Positions 61,450-64,000 of a stretch of DNA of 64,000 nt are shown here, one piece after another (the stretch's first letter is position 1; every line of letters begins with the position of its first letter). The stretch comes from Natrinema amylolyticus_A (GTDB lineage: Archaea; Halobacteriota; Halobacteria; Halobacteriales; Natrialbaceae): the NCBI RefSeq assembly GCF_042678045.1, contig NZ_JBHUDI010000004.1:434001-498000 (forward strand), in the 5' to 3' direction. A program made the position numbers and the translations under genes. Under the pieces are notes generated by a model. It searched no databases. It was given only the letters and a program-made list of their open reading frames with translations, and was not told where the DNA came from.

Positions 61450-61755
61450 ATGGAACGGCGTCCACTGATCCCGATGGCCAGTCCACCGTCCGTCTCCGAC
61501 CAACGGTCTGCAGACGCTGGCTCGAGTTCGACGACCGAGGGGAGCGACGACACCCACGGCGTCCTCGAGCGAGTCGCACCGGGGCTCGTCACCTCGATCC
61601 GCGCGGTGGGGTTCTGGACGGCTATCGCCATGCCGTTTCTGTACCTGCCTCTGCTCGCGACCGGATTGTCGTCCTCGTTCGATGCCGTCCTGTTCGTCTG
61701 TCTGGTCGTCGGGAACCTCCTCGCGTTGTACGTCGGCCATCCCCACTACCAATAG
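61450..61755 (+). CDS. Small two-helix membrane protein
   Basis: 101 residues from ATG 61450 (MERRPLIPMASPPSVSDQ); ATG 61474 is an alternative. The N-terminal ~55 residues are polar and acidic, followed by two hydrophobic segments (AVGFWTAIAMPFLYLPLLATG and DAVLFVCLVVGNLLALYVG). Upstream in-frame codons back to 61321 have weak coding character. Function unknown. Confidence 0.65.
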   Translation: MERRPLIPMASPPSVSDQRSADAGSSSTTEGSDDTHGVLERVAPGLVTSIRAVGFWTAIAMPFLYLPLLATGLSSSFDAVLFVCLVVGNLLALYVGHPHYQ

Positions 61756-61837
61756 GCGCTCCGCATCGATTTCGAGCAGGGTTGTCGTTCGCCGATCGAG
61801 CAGATGCTAGACGCTCCGGCGGATTCGCGAACCCTAC

Positions 61838-62746
61838 TTACTGCTCCCAGGAGAGTTCCCGGCGGATCGCCCGCCGCTTGACGAGGACGAAGCCGACCGC
61901 GATGAGTCCGAACCCGGCCAGCGTCACGACATCGACGGCCTCGTCGAGATAGAGCCAGCCGACGATCGCGGTCACGATCGGGGCCACGTACGAAACCATG
62001 TTGATCTCGACGGCACCCAGTCGATCGAGCAGGTCGAAGTAGATGAGAAAGCCGACCGCGCTCGCGCCGAACGCGAGGACGGCGAGCGCGCCGACCGCTT
62101 CCGGGTGGGACCACGTGGCCGGCTCGAGCGGTTCATCGAGCGCGAGGCTCACGAGATGGAGGACGACCGCGCCGCCGAGCATCGACCAGGCCTCCATCGT
62201 CTCGATCGGGAGCGTGGCATCGAGCCGGCGGGTGAGGACGCTGCCGAGCGCGAACGCCGCTGCCGCACAGAAGACGAGCGCCTTCGACACGGCGTCGGCT
62301 GCGAGCAGATTCGACGGGTCCGGCTGGACGATCACCGCGACGCCGGCGAGTCCGACGAGGACGCCGACCACGCCGACCGGTGAGAGGGCGTCAGCGGGGA
62401 CGAGCAGCCGAGCGAAGCCGGTACTCAAAACCGGTGAGAGGCTCACCAGCACGGCTGCGGTCGCCGCCGGCGTGCGCTGCTGGCCGACGAAGAGAAACGC
62501 GTGATAGGCCGCAATCAATAGCACGGCACCGACGGCGACCTGTCCCCACTCGACTGGCTCTCGAGGCCGCCACCGCTCGACGACGACAGCTGCATACCCA
62601 AGCATCAGGATTCCGGCGATATCGTACCGAAACGCCGCGAACAGGATCGGCGGAAAATACGAGAGTCCCACACTGATCGCGACGAACGCGCCACCCCACA
62701 GCGTCGCGAGCGCCACGAACAACCCGAGATTTCGATACCGGATCAC
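61838..62746 (-). CDS. EamA-family (DMT) transporter
   Basis: 302 residues from GTG 62746 (MIRYRNLGLFVALATLWGGAF), the normal length and N-terminus of the family; the open frame extends upstream to 62857 but the extra residues are polar and unlike the family. Ten hydrophobic helices in two EamA repeats are visible; LVSLSPVLSTGFARLLV and VSYVAPIVTAIVGWLYLDE are the family blocks. Exports or imports metabolites; substrate unknown. Confidence 0.9.
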   Translation of the reverse strand: MIRYRNLGLFVALATLWGGAFVAISVGLSYFPPILFAAFRYDIAGILMLGYAAVVVERWRPREPVEWGQVAVGAVLLIAAYHAFLFVGQQRTPAATAAVLVSLSPVLSTGFARLLVPADALSPVGVVGVLVGLAGVAVIVQPDPSNLLAADAVSKALVFCAAAAFALGSVLTRRLDATLPIETMEAWSMLGGAVVLHLVSLALDEPLEPATWSHPEAVGALAVLAFGASAVGFLIYFDLLDRLGAVEINMVSYVAPIVTAIVGWLYLDEAVDVVTLAGFGLIAVGFVLVKRRAIRRELSWEQ

Positions 62747-62894
62747 AGCGGCTCTCTCGGGTGTGAGCTGCCCTTTAGGTTTCGATTCTGCCCTATCCGG
62801 ATGTCGACTCGGGAGTGAAACTGCTCCGTCAGCGGACAGCGCCACGACGGTCAGCACGACTGCAGTTCGTCAGTGGTCGACCGCGTCTCGCCAT

Positions 62895-62980
62895 CTCATA
62901 CGGTCTGCTATCACTGGATACCGACACACCCGCGACCCGCCCTGGGGTGCGCCGAAACCCACTGAGAGGAGTCCGTCTCA
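62895..62980 (+). repeat. Dispersed palindromic repeat, copy F
   Basis: 86 bp, beginning CTCATACGGTCTGCTATCAC and ending GAGAGGAGTCCGTCTCA, the same type as copies A and D. Its right-hand TCA is the TGA stop codon of the winged-helix gene on the minus strand. The left end lies ~150 bp upstream of the EamA gene start. Confidence 0.92.
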
Positions 62981-63343
62981 GAGCGGCGGCCGTTCGCGGA
63001 TCTCGGGATCGTCTTCGGTCGTCCGGAACTGCTCGAGCAGGGGCTTGATGTCGTCGAACCCCTCCGCCAGGACGATGTCACCGCTTCGGAGGTCGTACTC
63101 GATGATGTCGTAATCAGCGAGCCGTGGCAGGTGGTTGTGGACGAGCGAGACGTAGACGCGCTGTCTGGTCTCCTTGTCGAGCGCGTGGGCGCTGACGTCG
63201 AGTTCCCAGGCCGCGATCCGGCTGACGAGGTCCTCGAGGTTCGCGGTCCGATTGTCCGCGAGCTCGTAGAGTAGCAGCCGTCGTTCGGACTCGGCGAGCA
63301 GGGAACAGGCCGCCTCCATCCGACTGGCGTTCGTCGGGCTCAT
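62978..63343 (-). CDS. Winged-helix protein (DUF7344-like)
   Basis: 121 residues from ATG 63343 (MSPTNASRMEAACSLLAESE). RRLLLYELADNRTANLEDLVSRIAAWELD and VYVSLVHNHLPRLADYDIIEYDLRSGDIV match the haloarchaeal winged-helix type also seen at 44538. Likely a DNA-binding regulator; partner unknown. The stop is supplied by repeat copy F. Confidence 0.82.
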   Translation of the reverse strand: MSPTNASRMEAACSLLAESERRLLLYELADNRTANLEDLVSRIAAWELDVSAHALDKETRQRVYVSLVHNHLPRLADYDIIEYDLRSGDIVLAEGFDDIKPLLEQFRTTEDDPEIRERPPL

Positions 63344-63520
63344 ACACCTCCCAAGCACCCAGTGGTATTACACCTGCTGCCAACACAGATTGGGTTTCGA
63401 CGCACTCGATTCGACCCCGTTCTCGAGGCGGCCTCCGTCGGATCCAGACGCGGCAGGATTCGGCCGATTTCGTCGACCGTCAACGCTCTCGATACTTTCT
63501 CGATCGGTGATACTTGGGAG

Positions 63521-64000
63521 TCAGGGCCGCGACTCTGAGTCGATCCGCTCGCTCGTCTCGCCGTAGAGGTGACAGGCCCCCGGATGGTCCCCATCGCCGA
63601 GTCCCGGGTGCTCGCGTTCGCAGACGCTCTCGTAGACCCTCGACAGCCGGTCGGCTGCCGCCTCCCAGTCTCCGGTTGCCAGGTCGGCGAGTGCGTCCTC
63701 GACGATCGCGTCGTGTTGCGGCGGGAGGTCGATAGCGAGCAATCGGTCTTTCAACGCCGCGACGAACGCGTCGGCGTCCCCCTCCGAAACCCCGCTGTCG
63801 TCGGCCGCGAATCGATCACCCTCACCGATCGACCGGGAGATGTCCCGCTGCTCGATCCGCTCGCGGAGCGTCATGAGTTCGCGATACGTCTCCCGGTCGA
63901 TATCGAGGTCCGGCGGCGGGATCACCAGCGGACAGCGAGTCCGGAACCGACAGCCGCTGGGCGGGTTCCGCGGCGAGGGGACGTCGCCGGCGAGGATCTC
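63521..64000 (-). CDS. Oligopeptide/dipeptide ABC transporter ATP-binding protein (C-terminal part)
   Basis: C-terminal ~159 residues; the gene runs off the right edge. The sequence reads EILAGDVPSPRNPPSGCRFRTRCP, the family block PSPxNPPxGCxFxxRCP of the C-terminal oligopeptide-permease ATPase domain. It is followed by a ~100-residue acidic, helix-rich extension ending CHLYGETSERIDSESRP, as in haloarchaeal DppF/OppF-like proteins. It imports peptides or nickel/sugars together with permeases outside the window. Confidence 0.85.
   Translation of the reverse strand, partial: EILAGDVPSPRNPPSGCRFRTRCPLVIPPPDLDIDRETYRELMTLRERIEQRDISRSIGEGDRFAADDSGVSEGDADAFVAALKDRLLAIDLPPQHDAIVEDALADLATGDWEAAADRLSRVYESVCEREHPGLGDGDHPGACHLYGETSERIDSESRP

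Noticed and set aside
1618..62980. Dispersed palindromes considered as insertion-sequence remnants
   Set aside because: No transposase fragments, no clear target-site duplication visible, and uniform size of 84-87 bp; a MITE origin remains possible but not shown.

Overview
The window is chromosomal DNA of an extremely halophilic archaeon, probably of the Natrialbales (Natrinema/Haloterrigena-like). The evidence is very high GC, highly acidic predicted proteins, abundant CTCGAG, Tat-type lipoprotein signals, and archaeal core genes: aRF1, L15e, RIO2 kinase, CDP-archaeol synthase, FtsZ2 with CdrS/CdrL, an Lhr-type helicase and a C1-G72 tRNA-Tyr. Many genes have a TATA-like box about 27 bp before the start codon, as expected for leaderless transcripts, and I used this to choose several starts. 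No CRISPR array, IS transposase, prophage or replication origin was seen. A run of 13 N interrupts the threonine synthase gene (6190-6202).

Layout. 0-12.3 kb: aRF1 (partial), a MinD-like ATPase, a lipoprotein, argS, a beta-carbonic anhydrase, a NUDIX hydrolase, thrC, an AstE/AspA-family deacylase, an aquaporin, proline dehydrogenase and an amino-acid permease fused to two universal-stress domains. 12.5-28.4 kb: a catabolic island with an Lrp/AsnC-RCK regulator, a diaminobutyrate-type aminotransferase, RidA, two AbgA-like M20 amidohydrolases, a BCCT transporter with a coupled leader ORF, a second class III aminotransferase, a threonine-dehydratase-like PLP enzyme, a D-2-hydroxyacid dehydrogenase, glutamate dehydrogenase and an M24-fold ectoine-hydrolase (DoeA/EutD)-like protein. 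The set resembles bacterial ectoine-utilisation loci (doe/eut with asnC, usp, eutB and a transaminase). 28.5-44 kb: housekeeping genes (carS, pyrE, thrS, an HTH-PRTase regulator, glutamate mutase S, Usp, L15e, RIO2, a lipoate ligase-like protein, endonuclease IV, a methyltransferase, a GNAT, an ABC exporter). 44-51.6 kb: regulators, an alpha/beta hydrolase, an NcsA-like tRNA thiolation protein, the cdrL-cdrS-ftsZ2 division locus, tRNA-Tyr, an HMA protein and an aldo/keto reductase. 52-64 kb: a MacB/Lol-like ABC system, a large Lhr helicase, a polysaccharide-deacetylase-like lipoprotein, archaetidylserine decarboxylase, an EamA transporter, a wHTH protein and the end of an oligopeptide ABC ATPase.

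The most notable non-coding structure is a family of six dispersed 84-87 bp imperfect palindromes (1618, 17638, 24937, 29731, 33247, 62895). Each lies at the 3' end of a gene, and four of them supply that gene's TGA stop codon. Others are a five-unit 27-bp tandem array directly after ftsZ2, a cluster of GTAAGAC/GTCTTAC operator-like sites between cdrL and cdrS, and a hairpin-bearing leader before thrS.

Taken together, the central island could import a compatible solute, open its ring, deacylate it, transaminate the product and recycle nitrogen through glutamate dehydrogenase. This is inference from gene families and order; no biochemical claim can be made from sequence alone.
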